From positions 2,412,889-2,476,888 of the forward strand of contig NC_057867.1 in the NCBI RefSeq assembly GCF_019393635.1: DNA of 64,000 nucleotides, given 5' to 3'. The notes under the pieces are model-generated. The model did no database searches and was not told the DNA's origin. It saw nothing but the letters and a program-made list of their open reading frames with translations. Positions 30,640 to 42,369 of this stretch are shown here, one piece after another (the first letter of the stretch is position 1; the number at the start of each line of letters is the position of its first letter). The stretch is from Dromiciops gliroides (lineage: Eukaryota > Chordata > Mammalia > Microbiotheria > Microbiotheriidae). The position numbers and the translations under genes are program-made.

Positions 30640-32035
30640 TAACGCCTTTGTGGAAGACTTGCTCTGTCCCAGGCACTGCGTTTCAAAGATGGAAGTTTAT
30701 GATAGGGCCTTCTCCTAGAGCTTAGCTTCCATCAGGGAAGATCACATGGATTTGTCTATACCTCTGGACCTCCATCTAGAGATCTATACAGAAGCTTAAT
30801 AGTGGGGGAGAAAGGCCTCAGACACAGCACTGGAGTTGAGTCTTAAAGGAGACTAAGGATTGTAAGAGGTGGCCATGAGAAGGGAGGGCATTCCAGGAGA
30901 GAGGCACAGCCAGGGCAAGGTTGTAGCAACAGGAAATGGAAGAAGAACAATAAGCAGTGGTTAAGAAGGCTAGTCTGACGGGATCATAGGGAACATGAAA
31001 GGGAGTAAGCCTGGAGAGAAAGGTAGAGGACAGGGTGTGAAAATCTTTATAATCCAAAAAAGGAGCTAAGAGGGAGACACTGGAGTTTACTGAGTAAGGG
31101 AGAAATAGTCCCTGTGGAAGATCACTTTGTTGACTGTTAGAGGGCAGATTGGAGCGGAGAAATCCAAGTGATAGCAGCACCAGAGGGAGAAGGAGGCGTA
31201 TTCGAGAGATGCTGCAAAGACAAAATTGAGATTGCATATGGTGGGTGAGAGGCAGCAAGCACTTAAGGATGCCGCCTAAGTTATGAGCCTCAGAGACTGG
31301 GACGATGGTAGCACGCTCAGCAGAAATGGGGTGGTTTGGGGAAGGAAAGCAAGCTCTGGTGTGCACTTGGTGAATCTGAGATGCCTGCAGTCCGGCCAGC
31401 TCAATGTGTCCATGAGGCAGTGGGTGATACAGGACCAGCACTCAGAAGGCAGACAGATCCAACAGTCGTCTGCACAGGGACAGCAAGGGAGAGCTTATGA
31501 AGTCACTGAGGGAGATTTTACAGTGGGAGAAGAGCAGAGCATGGGGACTGTGGGATTTTTTCTAGTCTAGATGTCAATTTTTTATCCTTGATCTGGAGAG
31601 AGAAGAGTTACATGGTTGGGGTATCCAAGTTCTGGGCGCCAAGGCTTTAAGGCATTAGGAGGAGCTTTCCCAATCTCCTCTTGGTGCATACTCGTCAAAC
31701 CAGTATTCCCCAGTTCTGTTTTCAGAACTGACCCAGGACCCAGTCTTTAGGGACACCCACTGTTAGGGGCAAAACAGAGATGAAGTTGCAGCAAAAAGAT
31801 TGAGAAGGATTGGTGAGACAAGGAGGAGAGAGTTTCCAAGAGAGGAGGGTAACTGACAGTGTCAAAGGCTGCAGGGAGCTTGAGAAGGGTGAGACCATCG
31901 GATCTGGCATGGAAGAAGGGACTGGCAAAAAGCAGAGCTCCACATGCACTGAAATCGTTCTACTGGTGCCTTCTGGGGAGCAAAGATGTCCGTCAGTTAG
32001 GGACGGCTTCACTGATTTGGGGTCCAGACATAATC
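30640..32035 (-). repeat. Long L2 LINE 3' copy (about 1.4 kb)
   Basis: On the minus strand the decayed ORF2 C terminus is visible, with a segment resembling the L2 motif SKTEL...ARNLGVILDSSLSLTPH (near 31270-31370) and the exposed 3' end near 30880-30910 (ccaggagagaggcacagcc). It continues to 'cccactgttaggggc' and 'agtgtcaaaggctgcagggag'. This is one of the longest L2 relics here. Confidence 0.75.
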
Positions 32036-32044
32036 GACAGGTCC

Positions 32045-33145
32045 AACAAGAGGCTATTAAAGGTGTACTATGTGCCAGGCACTGGGCTAAGCTCTGGGAA
32101 CTAAATACAGACAGAAAGAAAGTCCCTGAACTCAAGGAGCTCCCATTCTAATGGGGGGTGGGCAACACAAAAGAAAGACAGAGAGGGGTAGAGGCACTGA
32201 GCTGGGGCATTAGAAAGAAGAGGAGAGAAAAGTCAGGAGTGCAGCCTGGAGAGGAATAAAGAAACAGGTAGCCTGGGCACCCTACTTCAGCTGAAGCTTC
32301 CAGGAGGAAGCAGCCAATCAGACAGAAGGGCCACAGGAGCAGGAGGAAAGGCAAGGGGGCAGTCTGGAGATGAATATCAGAAAGAGGAAGAAACAACAGG
32401 TGTGGGGAATATGGAGAAGCAGAGAAAGGAATGAGCTGATGCCGACCAGGCACAATCATATCAATGGCGTGAACAACAGGATGATTGAAAATGAACTCTG
32501 GTCCCAAAGGACAGAGAGGAGGCAGAAGTAGGGGCTCACCGGGGCAGAATGGTGCTTATAACCTTACAGGTTTGTGATCTGCCCATTAGTCTCATTGACC
32601 TTTTCCTCCCCCTGTAAAAACTTCTCTCAGATGGAATATGAGGGGTACAGGAGGGGATGAAGGTGATGGGAAAAGGAACAATAGCAGAGTCTGCTTTTTT
32701 CCCCTAGGAGTTGGGAGGAGAGATCCAGGACTAACTAGGACTGGTGGGATGACAGGGCCTAGAGAGGCTTTGTTGTTAGAGTGGGAGAGGCAGAGGGGAA
32801 AATGAAGATGAGAAAGACAGAGACAGAGAGAGGAGGATTGTGGGAGGAATCTGCAGCCAAGTCAGGAGGGGGTGGGGTCACTTGTTCAGACAGGGCTTTG
32901 CAGAACCACATCTTCAGCGGACTAGAGGCAAGGAGGAAAGAGTGGGAGCTGCTGTCAAGGGCCCAGGAACTGGAGAGAGCTCAGGAGGAGTGGCCTTAAT
33001 GAGCTCATTTAAGCCAGGAGGAGAGGAGAGGTCCTCAGCTTCGAGAGTGATGGTTGGGGGTGGGGGGGGGGGAGTTAGGGATGGCGTTTTAAGGAGAGAT
33101 GAAAGTTTGCCGTGGGAAGTAGGTTGGAGAATCAATTCATGAAGG
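32045..33145 (-). repeat. L2 LINE copy
   Basis: A new reversed L2 3' start ('aaaggtgtactatgtgccaggcactgggctaagctctggg', 'ctcaaggagctcccattctaatggggg') is followed by about 1 kb of purine-rich, diverged L2 ORF2-like sequence. Confidence 0.6.
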
Positions 33146-33569
33146 ATAAAAGGTCTGTCTGGGTGGGGTGAGGGCCAGGCCCACACAGATAACAGAAACC
33201 TGCAGTGGTCCAGGTTAGCTCAGTCGGACCACTTCCTCCAGGTCTGTACATGCCCATGAGGTTACAGTGCAGCCACAGGCCCACCAAGGGGTCATTCAGT
33301 GACTCGGACTCTGGCTCCCGTATGCCACAGCCTGCCTGGGATGCCTCTCCTCTCCCCAACTGTCACCACGCTCAGGTATTCCAGGACTTGACAAGGACTC
33401 CCAACATGCTGGAGCACATATTCAAATGCAAGTATAGAAACAGGGCCGGGGGGGGGGGGGGGAGCCCAGGGTCAATATGTGAATCAAACGCAAACCCTAA
33501 ATGAGCCTCAGTTGCCCAGTAATTCCTCTCAATTCATAAACCTTTTTGCTTTCCAAAGTGATTGCACTG

Positions 33570-33697
33570 GGGGGCAGCTGGGTGGCACAGTGGATTCAGG
33601 AGGACCTGAGTTCAAAGTTGGCCTCAGACACTTGACACTTACTAGCTTTGTGACCTTAGGCCAGTCACTTAACCCTCATTGCCCCATTTAAAAAAAT
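33570..33697 (+). mobile_element. Marsupial SINE with internal deletion
   Basis: ggggcagctgggtggcacagtgg is joined directly to attcaggaggacctg, so the middle of the tRNA-like head is missing. The rest is typical, ending cattgccccatttaaaaaaa. Confidence 0.88.
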
Positions 33698-33699
33698 GT

Positions 33700-34960
33700 A
33701 CCTAACTTGCTTGGAACACAAAGTTTGAAAAAAAAAGTGATTGCTTTGGGCAAGGCCAGCTCAAAGTGGGGGGCTGAAGTCGGGAAGATGCAAGTTTAAC
33801 CCCACCCCTAGCATTGACTTGCTTCATTTTAGTACATCTCACTTCTCTCACATGGTGGTTGTGATGAGCCAGTGAGAACACGTATGTGAAGGGTCATATA
33901 CATATACTAACATGCTCTGGCAGCATCAGCTTTGGACAGTGGAAGGGGAGAGCCCAGACCAAGAAAAGGAAGAAGTGAGTTAGTGGGGAGGGCAGAGCCA
34001 TGTGTTTCCTGCTCTGGGGTGGCCATGTCCACCTTTCCCCATCTCCATTTGCCCAGGGCCAATTCTCCCACCCTGGCACATTCTATTTGAAGGTCTAAGG
34101 GCCAGTCTTCTTTCTGAAGGCAAACTCCCCAGCATTATCAAAAGGCTCAGCCTCCACCAGTCACTAAACTCAGCAATGAAATCTGGGCTGCTGGGTTTGG
34201 AGGGGAATGTGGAGGTGGGGTGTTCTTGGCCAAGGAAAGCGTCCCACAGTGATGAATCACTCCCTTGGGAATTAGTCAAAGACTAAAATAATTCAGGCCA
34301 GAAGACAAGACCTCTTAGAGGCCCTCCCCAGACTGAGGGGGTGAGGCGGGGGTGGGAGAGAGTCAGCGGGAGTCCAAGAGGCAGGCAGTAGAGACGTAGG
34401 AGATCTGTGGGAAAGTACAGCTACAGGCCCATCCGAGCTCCACTTAGTGAGTCACTGTTAGGCTCTTGACTTGGCCCTGTCCTAGCTGCAAAGCAAGCCC
34501 CTTTCTGGGCTCAGCCTCATCCAAGCCCTTTTCATTTCCTCCTGTATCATTCACCTGGTATGAAGATTAGGGGTGGGGGGAAGGCCCCTGGCCTTTAAGT
34601 CTGAAACATGGGCTCTTGGCCACTCCAGGCCATCTCCACTGATGGGATGAAGCCTTGGAAGGGGCCGGGGAGGGGCGGGTAAGGGAGAGGGTGACTAGCT
34701 GGAAGATATTCTCCAGTGCCGTAATGCACGGCCACATCAGTATTGTGGGGGTGCGGGCAAGCTGCTCCAGAGGACATGGGCAGACCCCTTGGCCAGGAAG
34801 GGATAAAGGTGAATGGAGCAGAGGCCAACTGGTAAGAGATAATAGTCAAGCAAGTTCATCCTAGGCCTCAAGGGTGGCAACCTTGGCCCCCTTCCAAGGA
34901 CAGGAGGAATTAGGAAAGACCAAGGTATGGTGAATGTGGAGGTGGAAATGCCAGGGCAGC
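33700..34960. other. Unassigned intergenic stretch
   Basis: Short MIR-like traces are possible around 33790-33900. Otherwise I recognise no gene, RNA or named repeat. Confidence 0.35.
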
Positions 34961-34984
34961 CTGGGGTACCATGACTCCCAGCAA

Positions 34985-35140
34985 AAAGAGCTGCAGCTTA
35001 TGGATTGGCCAAAGCTAGAAAGGGCTTCAGAAATCAGCTAATCCAAGTCTTTCCTCTCACAGACAAGGTAACTGGGAGTTTGAGTCATGTGTCCCATGCA
35101 GCGTCATGAGCTAATGGCGGGTCTCCATGACATGCTAATG
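34985..35140 (+). repeat. MIR/Ther-like relic
   Basis: 'agctagaaagggcttcagaaatcagctaatccaagtctttcctctcacagacaaggtaactgg' resembles the common 'gggaccttagagatcatctagtccaac...' Ther-1/MIR body. Confidence 0.55.
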
Positions 35141-35424
35141 CAGCCACGGGCCTCCCACCACACTGGGGCTTTGTTGAGGTGTGAGGCTGCCAGAATTATT
35201 CATCTCTAGGCATGTGTGATGAAACCAGTTCCAAAGCCTGTTCGGTGGTGAATCCATCATGAGAGATTGGGTGACTTAATACCGCTACCGGCGTCTTTCT
35301 CTCAAAGCCTTTGCTCCAGGACTCACTAGCCAGAACTAAAAGTCGGAGAAGAACAGGCCAGGTTAGAGTAGGGGTAGGCCCCTCCCCTTTTCTGTTCCTC
35401 TCCCTAGGGAATTCACAGCTACTC

Positions 35425-35560
35425 GATACAGATGGAAGGAGACCGAGGCAGCCACTTGGGCCACTCTCCTCAATTTTCAAAGGAGGAAACTAAGGCCCAG
35501 AAAGAGGAAGGCATTTGGTCAAGCTCACATAAGTTGGAAGGACTTAGTCAAGTCCTCCCC
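35425..35560 (+). repeat. MIR-like relic
   Basis: 'ctcctcaattttcaaaggaggaaactaaggcccagaaagagg' then 'tggtcaagctcacataagt' gives the MIR middle. Confidence 0.55.
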
Positions 35561-35819
35561 CCCCCCATCCCCACCATCCCTGCCCTTGAAGCCAAGACGT
35601 CAGCTTCCAAATACACTTCGCCTCATTCCTGTGGAGATCTAACAAGCCAGCGGACTCCAGACCAGAAGCATCCCGAGGATGGCCCATAGCGGGATAGCCA
35701 AAATTAAGCCAGCATCCCAAACTTCCTTCCATACTAACTTGGGAACATTTAGGCATTGAATGGGATTCAAGGGAGAGAAGGGGGACTGCTCAACCTTTGA
35801 CTCAGAACACCAAAATGAC

Positions 35820-36145
35820 CTCCAAGAGCCTTTCCAGATCTTCTCTGACTCTCAGTTTGCACATCTGCAAAATGGGCATCCTAGCCCCTGCCCTACCTAC
35901 CTCATCCGAGTTTATGGGGAATGAAATGAGCAAAAAAGGGAAGCACTTTGCAAATTCTCCAGGTGTGAGATCCTGTGGTCTGAGAGTCAGAATCTCATCT
36001 ATTCTAGCCTCCTCCTTTTACAAACAGGAAAGTAGGGCCCATAAATGAGAAATGACTTGCCTAAGGTCTCCCAGTTTACTCCAAGTCTTGAGTTTGAACC
36101 CAAATCTTTGGAATCCTGATCCAGAGTGCTTTCTACTGCCCTCCC
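35820..36145. repeat. Two MIR/CORE relics in tandem
   Basis: 35850-35960 has 'ctcagtttgcacatctgcaaaatgggcatcctagcccctgccctacctacctc...gaagcactttgcaaat'. 35985-36140 has 'ttacaaacaggaaagtagggcccataaatgagaaatgacttgcctaaggtctcccag...gagtttgaacccaaatc'. Confidence 0.65.
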
Positions 36146-36349
36146 TCTGTTGCCTCCCATCCAAATCAATTTCCCTTTTCTTTGTCTCTCTCCCATCCTC
36201 CCTCCTCAAATCAGGAGAGGCCAGAGGCTGGAAAACCATTTGTCAATGACTGTTGGCGAGGCATTCTTGGGAACAGATAGGCTCTGGTGGCCTCAGAGGC
36301 CCTGTCCAACGCTCAGGTGCAGGTTCAGGACAAAGCAAGTGCTACACAG

Positions 36350-37125
36350 GACAAATAGAAAAATAATGAGCAGAGGGGAGGCCCTGGAATTAAGAGGGAT
36401 TGGAAGATGCCAGGAGGCAGAGCTGAGGGAGAGCAGGCATGCAGAGAAGGAGGCCAAGGTCACTGGATGGAAGAGAATGGATCTGGGAGTACAAAGGGGT
36501 AAGGAACCTGGAAATGGAAAAGAGAGTGGGTGGGGAATCAGGTTATTTTGTATTGGATCCTGGAGGCCTGACGGTGCCACTAGACTTTACTGTGTCCACG
36601 GGGTAGCATGGTTTCATTTTGCACTTTAGGAAAATCACTTTAGTAGCTGAGGCCAGGGTGGGTTATAGTCAGGAGAGACTTGAAGACTTGAGACAGACAG
36701 ACCCACCAGCTGCCTACTGTGATAGTGCAGGTGTGAGGGCATGAGGGCATGTATCGGAGTGACAGCAGAGTCAGAGGGAGAAGGAGGGTTATTCGAGAGA
36801 TGTTGCAAAGGTGAAATCACGTTGGAATATGAGGGGAGGGGTGAGAAATGGTAAGGAGAGAAGGATGATACCTAGTTCATGAACCTGAGGGACCAAGAGG
36901 TAATAGGGAGGGATGGGGGCAGCTAGGTGACACAGGGGATAAAGCACCAGCCCTGGATTCAGGAGGACCTGAGTTCAAATCTGGCCTCAGACACTTGACA
37001 CTTACTAGCTGTGTGACCCTGGCCAAGTCACTTAACCTTCATTGCCCCGCAAAAAAAAAATAATAATAATAGGGAAGGGAGAAGGGTTTGGGAGGGAAAT
37101 AATAAGTTCAGTGCTCATGACAGGG
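36350..37125 (-). repeat. L2 LINE copy split by a SINE
   Basis: 'cactttaggaaaatcactttagtagctgagg', 'gagggagaaggagggttattcgagagatgttgcaaagg', 'gggaagggagaagggtttgggagggaaataataagttcag' follow the reversed L2 ORF2 order. A SINE lies at 36915-37066. Confidence 0.75.
36915..37066 (+). mobile_element. Marsupial SINE (WSINE1-like) nested in L2
   Basis: ggggcagctaggtgacacag to cattgccccgcaaaaaaaaaa. Target duplications taatagggaggga and taatagggaaggga flank it. Confidence 0.93.
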
Positions 37126-37129
37126 CCAT

Positions 37130-38160
37130 GTCAACATAGTGAAAATGACAAAACTACCAAAGTTAATTTATAGTTTTAATGCTATAGCAAACTATCAAAG
37201 GGATATTTTATTAGAACTTAATGGAAATAATAATAAAATTCATTTGAAGGAATAAAAGGTCTAGAATATCAAGGAAAATGATGAAAAAGGCAAGTGTGAA
37301 GAGAGAATAGTATTTCTAGACCTCAAATATATACTATAAAGCAGCAGTCTTCAAAACCATTTGGGATTGGTTAAAAATAGAAGAGTACTAGGCATGGGTG
37401 AATCAGAAATCTCACCATGTGAAAGGATGCTTGAAATCACTAATTACAGAGAAATGCCCAGCAAAATAACCATGAGCTTTTACCTCAAACCCAGCAAAAT
37501 AACAAAGATGACAAAAGATGGAAATAATCAATGTTGGTAGGATTGTGGAAAGATGAGCATACTAATGCATTGTTGGTAGAGTTGTGAGTTGTTAGAGAAT
37601 TAGAAATTAGAATAAGAATAAGAATTAGAATTAATTAGAATTAGAGTTGGGAATGCCATTTGGGGAAAGTAATTCAGAAATATGAAAAGGGGTAGCAAAA
37701 ATACCCATACCCTTTGGTCCAGAGATTTTACCACAAGGCACATAACCCAAGGAGACCATTAATTAAAAAAATGAAGACTCCATATACATATTTATTTTGG
37801 GGGGTCATATACATATTTATAATAACACTTTTTGTGGTAGAAAGAACTGGAAACAAAGTATATCCCCATTGATTGAAAAGTGGCTGAACAAATTGTGGTA
37901 CATGAATGTGATGGAATATAAATGTGCTACGAAACAAATATGCTGAATAGAGTGAAGCATGAAAAGACTTGCATGAACTGAGGCAAAGTGAAGTCAGCAG
38001 CAGACACAATGACAGCAATAGAAATGGAAAGAACAATCACCACAAAACAATCAAAAAGAATGCTGTAACATTCCAAAAAATAAATTTGTCCCCAAAGAGA
38101 ACACACACAACATTCCTTTGCAGAAGTGGGGGAAGAAGGGGCCATATGTGGAACATTGTA
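37130..38160 (+). mobile_element. L1 ORF2 end and 3' UTR, 5' truncated
   Basis: 'caaaactaccaaagttaatttatagttttaatgctatagcaaac' begins in the distal ORF2 region. 'gcagtcttcaaaaccatttgggattggttaaaaatagaagag' and 'ggaatataaatgtgctacgaaacaaatatg...' follow to the 3' UTR. About 1 kb remains, strongly diverged. Confidence 0.8.
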
Positions 38161-38177
38161 TAAATATTGTCAGATTT

Positions 38178-38321
38178 GGGGGTGGGGTGGGGGAATGAGG
38201 GTTAAGTGACTCGTCCAGGGTCAGACAGCTAGTAAGTGTCAAGTGTCTGAGGCTGGATTTGAACTCAGGTCCTCCTGAATCCAGGTCTGGTGCTTTATCC
38301 ATTGCACCACCTAGGTTCCCC
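38178..38321 (-). mobile_element. Marsupial SINE (WSINE1-like)
   Basis: Reversed body from gggaatgagggttaag to ctaggttcccc. Identical 15-bp target duplications aatattgtcagattt at 38163-38177 and 38322-38336. Confidence 0.95.
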
Positions 38322-38340
38322 AATATTGTCAGATTTTAAA

Positions 38341-38398
38341 CATATATATATATATATGTTTAAACATATATATATATGAAGACATATATATATGAAGA
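38341..38398. repeat. (TA)n microsatellite
   Basis: Three short (TA)n blocks separated by gtttaaaca and gaagaca spacers. Confidence 0.9.
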
Positions 38399-38399
38399 C

Positions 38400-39560
38400 A
38401 GGTTCTCCCTGAGGTGTTGGCAAAGAGGAAAGGTGAAGAATAGTCAGTGCAAAGGCACAGAAATGGGACATGGAGGTTCACATGTAAGGATCAAAGTGTG
38501 CATCAGGAGTACTGTCCAATGAGGCTAGATTGGTAGGGCTAGCTTGTAAAGGGCCTTAAAAGCTAAAAAGAGAAGTTTATATTTTATCCCAGAGGCAATA
38601 AGGAGCCACTGAAGTTTATTGAGTAGGGGAGTCACATGGTCAAATCTGAACTTAAGGAAAATTACTTTGGCAGAACTGAGTAAGATGGACTGGAATGGTG
38701 AGAAATGAGGCTGGGAGTATTCCTGGACTGTTGTAAATAATCAAGGTGAGAGGTGATGAGAGCCAGAAATAAGGTGGGAGTTGTGTGAGTACAGAGAAGG
38801 GATCACATGGAAAGATATTTCCAAGTTAGATATAGTAAAGTTTGGCAACTGATTGGGTATGTGGAGTGGGGAAGAGCAAAGACCCCAGGACAATGCTGAG
38901 GTAACCCCCTGGGAGACTGGAAGGATACTTGTGTCTTTGACAGCAATAGGGAAGTTTGAAAGGGAGAGGATGGGGGGGGGAATGATGAATTCAGTTTGGG
39001 ACATGTTGAGTTTAAGATGTGCACAGGACATCTAGTTTGAGATGTCCAATAGGCAATTTGTGATCCAGAACTGAAGCTCAGGAGATATTCTGGGGTTGGA
39101 TATATCAATCTGTGAGTCATCTGCATAAATCTCAGAGTTAAACCCACTGAGAGCTGAAGAAGTTACCAAGAAAGATAGAATAGACTGAGAGTATATCAAT
39201 TTGTTTGTGTCATGGACCCCTTCTGCCATTTCTCATAATAATGACTTTAAATGGATAAAGCAAAATACACCAGATTACAAAGGAACCCAATTCCATATAT
39301 TGAAATACAGTTATAAAAATATTTTAAAGTATATGGACTAAGGGAGAGTAGAGCAGGAATTTTTAAAAGTACATGGACTCCATGTTAAGAATCCCTGGCA
39401 TAGAGAGCAAATAGAAGCAGGACAGGTTAGAACTGTGAGAAACACTGACAATTAGGTAGTACAAGATACAATGTAGAACAAGTTGTTGTCAGGGAGGTAA
39501 GATGAGAACAAGGAGAAACTATCACCAAAACACAGAGAGGAAAGTGTATTCAGAAAACAA
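38400..39560 (-). repeat. L2 LINE copy, about 1.1 kb
   Basis: 'gggccttaaaagctaaaaagagaagtttatattttatcccagaggcaataaggagccactgaagtttattgagtaggggagtcacatgg' and 'ttcagtttgggacatgttgagtttaagatg' are reversed L2 landmarks. The minus strand retains an L2-like KLNMSQTEFII motif near 38985-39015. Confidence 0.85.
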
Positions 39561-39973
39561 GAGATATAATGTCTATGACAACGTGCATGAAAAGTTCACC
39601 AAAAAGAAATCGAACTCTGAAAATCAGAGAAACCAATGGAGGTCTTAGAGCACAGATAATGCTGTACTTTTCCCTACTCAAGTTGGGAAGTGAAGGATGC
39701 TGGGACGAGGTGTGACAGCACTGATGACATCACCAGAGGCCATCATCATAACAGATTTTTGCTTCTTTGTTTTCCTTTGTCACAAAGGGGGTTTCATTGG
39801 GGGCTGGGGCAGAGGGGACGATTGAAATGGCCAGAGCATAAAGACCAAAGATATCACTAAAATGTCCTTTAAATGTGATGGGGGGGAAGAGGAAAAATGC
39901 CTGTTTCATTTTTCAGACAAGGCAACAATAAAAATTTACAATGTAAAGAGGAAATGAAGAAAGTTATATTATA

Positions 39974-40118
39974 TTTTTTTTTTGGTGAGGCAATTGGGGT
40001 TAAGTGACTTGCCCAGGGTCACACAGCTAGTAAGTGTTAAGTGTCTGAGGCCAGATTTGAACTCAGGTCCTCCTGACTCCAGGGCCGGTGCTCTATCCAG
40101 TGCACCACCTAGCTGCCC
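39974..40118 (-). mobile_element. Marsupial SINE (WSINE1-like)
   Basis: T tract, gtgaggcaattggggttaag, full reversed body to ctagctgccc. The flanking duplication is imperfect (ttatattata/ctattataat). Confidence 0.92.
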
Positions 40119-40324
40119 TAAAAGCTATTATAATTAAAGGCACTATATGCAATGAATTAAAAGTGCAAGTACCAAATTACATAGCCCCTAAATTCATAAG
40201 GGAGAAGCTAAGCAAACTGAAAAAAATCCAAATAAAAAATCATAAACAGCAAAACAATAGCTCTTTTCAATTCCGATTTTTCTTAACCTGTCTAAAATAT
40301 TCAAGTTGGCTCTTCCCCCGCTTC

Positions 40325-40920
40325 TGGGCACTCTCCCCTCTCCAGGTTTTCATGACCTTATGATCTCTTGGTTCTCCTTCTATCTGTCTGACTGTTCTTT
40401 TTCTGTCTGCTTTGCTGAATCTTCCTCCATACCGTGCCCCAGTTCCCCAAAGCTCTGTCCTGGGCCCACTTCTCTTTTTACTTTATGCAGTTTCACTTAG
40501 TGATCTTATGAGCTCCTACGGTTTAATGATCAGCTCTTTGTAGACGATTTCCATATCAATATGTCCAGCCCCAATCTCTTTCTTGAGCTCCATCCAGTCT
40601 TGTATCTCTAACTGCCTCTTGGACACCTCAAAGTAGACGTCCCCTAGGCATTTTAAACTCGACATGTCCGAAACGGAACTCATTATCTTTGCCCCCAAGC
40701 TCTCCCCTCTTGCCAGTTTTGCTATTCCTGTGGAGGGTATCACCATCGTCCCAGTTACCCCCGCTCCCAACCCAGATGTCATCCCTGACTCCTCAGTCAC
40801 ACCTCACCTATCCAAACAACTGCCAAATCTTGTCATGTTTGCCTTTCTAACTTCTCTACTCTGCATCTCCTTCTTTCCAATCTGAGTTTAAGCCCTCATT
40901 GCCTCTCACGTGAACTATCA
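40325..40920 (+). repeat. L2 LINE ORF2 C-terminal region
   Basis: The plus strand keeps L2 RT C-terminal landmarks: 'ctgtcctgggcccacttctc', 'gatgagctcctacggtttaatgatcagctc', a frame reading MSETELIIFAPKLSP near 40664 and 'ccagatgtcatccctgactcc'. It is decayed. Confidence 0.8.
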
Positions 40921-40924
40921 TAAT

Positions 40925-41570
40925 AGACTTCACATAACAGGCAGGGAGAGGGTTGGGGGCTTCCCTGCCTCAAGTCTCTCCCGACTTTAATCCATGCTTT
41001 AGGAAGATCGCTTAGACAGCTGATGGGTTGGAGTGGGAAGAGACCTGAGGCAGGCTGACCATAGTCCAGGCCTAAGGGGACGGGCAGTGTCAGAAGAGAG
41101 AAGGGGGAGTTTATGAGAGATGGTAGGATGGTAGAAATGACAGGCTTTGAAAACATTGGATACTGAAGGTGAGAGATAGTGAGAAGCTGAGTATGACACC
41201 TAGGCTATGAGCCTGAGTGATGAGAAGGGTGGTGGTACTCTCAACAGGAATAGGAAAATGAGAAAGAGGGGAGGCTTTGGGAGGAAAAATGATGGGCTCA
41301 GTTTTAGATCTGCTGAGTTTAAAATGCATAGGAGACATTCATTTTGAGAAGTCGAAGAGGCAGTTGAACTTGTGAAACTGGGGTTGGGAGAGAGGTCAGG
41401 GGTGAACATGGGGTCAGGAGGGAAGTTAGGGCTGGATAAGTAGATTTGAGAACCTGCAGAGAGATGATATGTGAATCCATGGGAACTGATGAGGCCACTA
41501 AGTGAAAGAGTATCGAGGAAGCAGTAAAGAAGACCCAGGGCAGAGCTTTGGGGACCTTCTGGTTATTGGG
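40925..41570 (-). repeat. L2 LINE ORF2 region, opposite orientation
   Basis: 'ggaagatcgcttagacagctgatggg', 'gggagtttatgagagatggtaggatggtagaaatgac' and a minus-strand KLSRSKTEPIIFPPKASP motif near 41280-41320 are L2. It forms a head-to-head pair with the copy at 40325-40920. Confidence 0.8.
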
Positions 41571-41935
41571 AATGACCTAGAAGAAGATTCTGCATGGCTG
41601 TGGCTAAGGCTACACAGCTCCTCACAAAGATTCAGGCATCAGATCCACATGAGCCATTGTCATCTCTGTCAGGGTCAGCAGCAGGCCTGGCCTGTCTGCC
41701 TTTCTGCAAGTGTGTACTAGGGGACCAGGGCAAAGAGTGAGTCCCAAACCACTCCTAGCACATGCCAGGCAGTCAACAGGAAGGACATTTGTGCTCCTGC
41801 CAAGCCAAGCAATATCCTCACCAACAGACCTGTCGAGTCTGAACAAAGGCCTTAACATTCAGTCTTTATGTCATCCCTGCCCAAGCATCAGATTTGGGGC
41901 AGGAGAGAGAGAATATTTTGTTTTTGTTGTTGTTA

Positions 41936-42140
41936 ACAATAATAATAATAATAAGCATTTCTGTTGTACCTTAAGGTCTGCAAAGCACCTAAAACATTAC
42001 ATTTTGAGATCCTCACAACAATGGTGGGAACTGGGCTGTTATTACACTTTTTTACAAATGAGGAAACTGAAGCTGAAAAGAAGACTCATCTTCCTGAGTT
42101 CCAATGTGGCCATATGCCCCTGGGTAAGTCTCTTCACCCT
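41936..42140 (+). repeat. (AAT)n plus MIR3-like relic
   Basis: An (aat)6 tract, then 'ctgttgtaccttaaggtctgcaaagcacctaaaacattacattttgagatcctcacaacaatggtgg' and 'ttttacaaatgaggaaactgaagc', a MIR3-type body. Confidence 0.7.
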
Positions 42141-42300
42141 GTTTGCCTGAGTTCCCTCATCTGTAAAACGAGCTGGAGAAGGAAATGGCAAACCACTCTA
42201 GTATCTCTGCCAAGAAAACCCCAAATGGGGTCACGGGGACTGAAAACGACTGAACAACATCAACAAATTCCTGACTCCATGCCCAGTGGTCTAGCCACTG
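42130..42300 (+). mobile_element. RTE-type 3' tail (BovB-like)
   Basis: 'ctcatctgtaaaacgagctggagaaggaaatggcaaaccactctagtatctctgccaagaaaaccccaaatggggtcacggggactgaaaacgactgaac' is the forward RTE tail. Its reverse is at 21975-22080. Confidence 0.8.
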
Positions 42301-42369
42301 TACCACCTACCTAAGACAGTTTCTGCCCTGATGAACCGTAATAGCCTAGTCGGTGGGTAAGACACAAAT

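Noticed and set aside
30818-31441. A 207-codon minus-strand open frame
   Set aside because: It matches the decayed C-terminal part of L2 ORF2, so it is repeat sequence and not a host gene.
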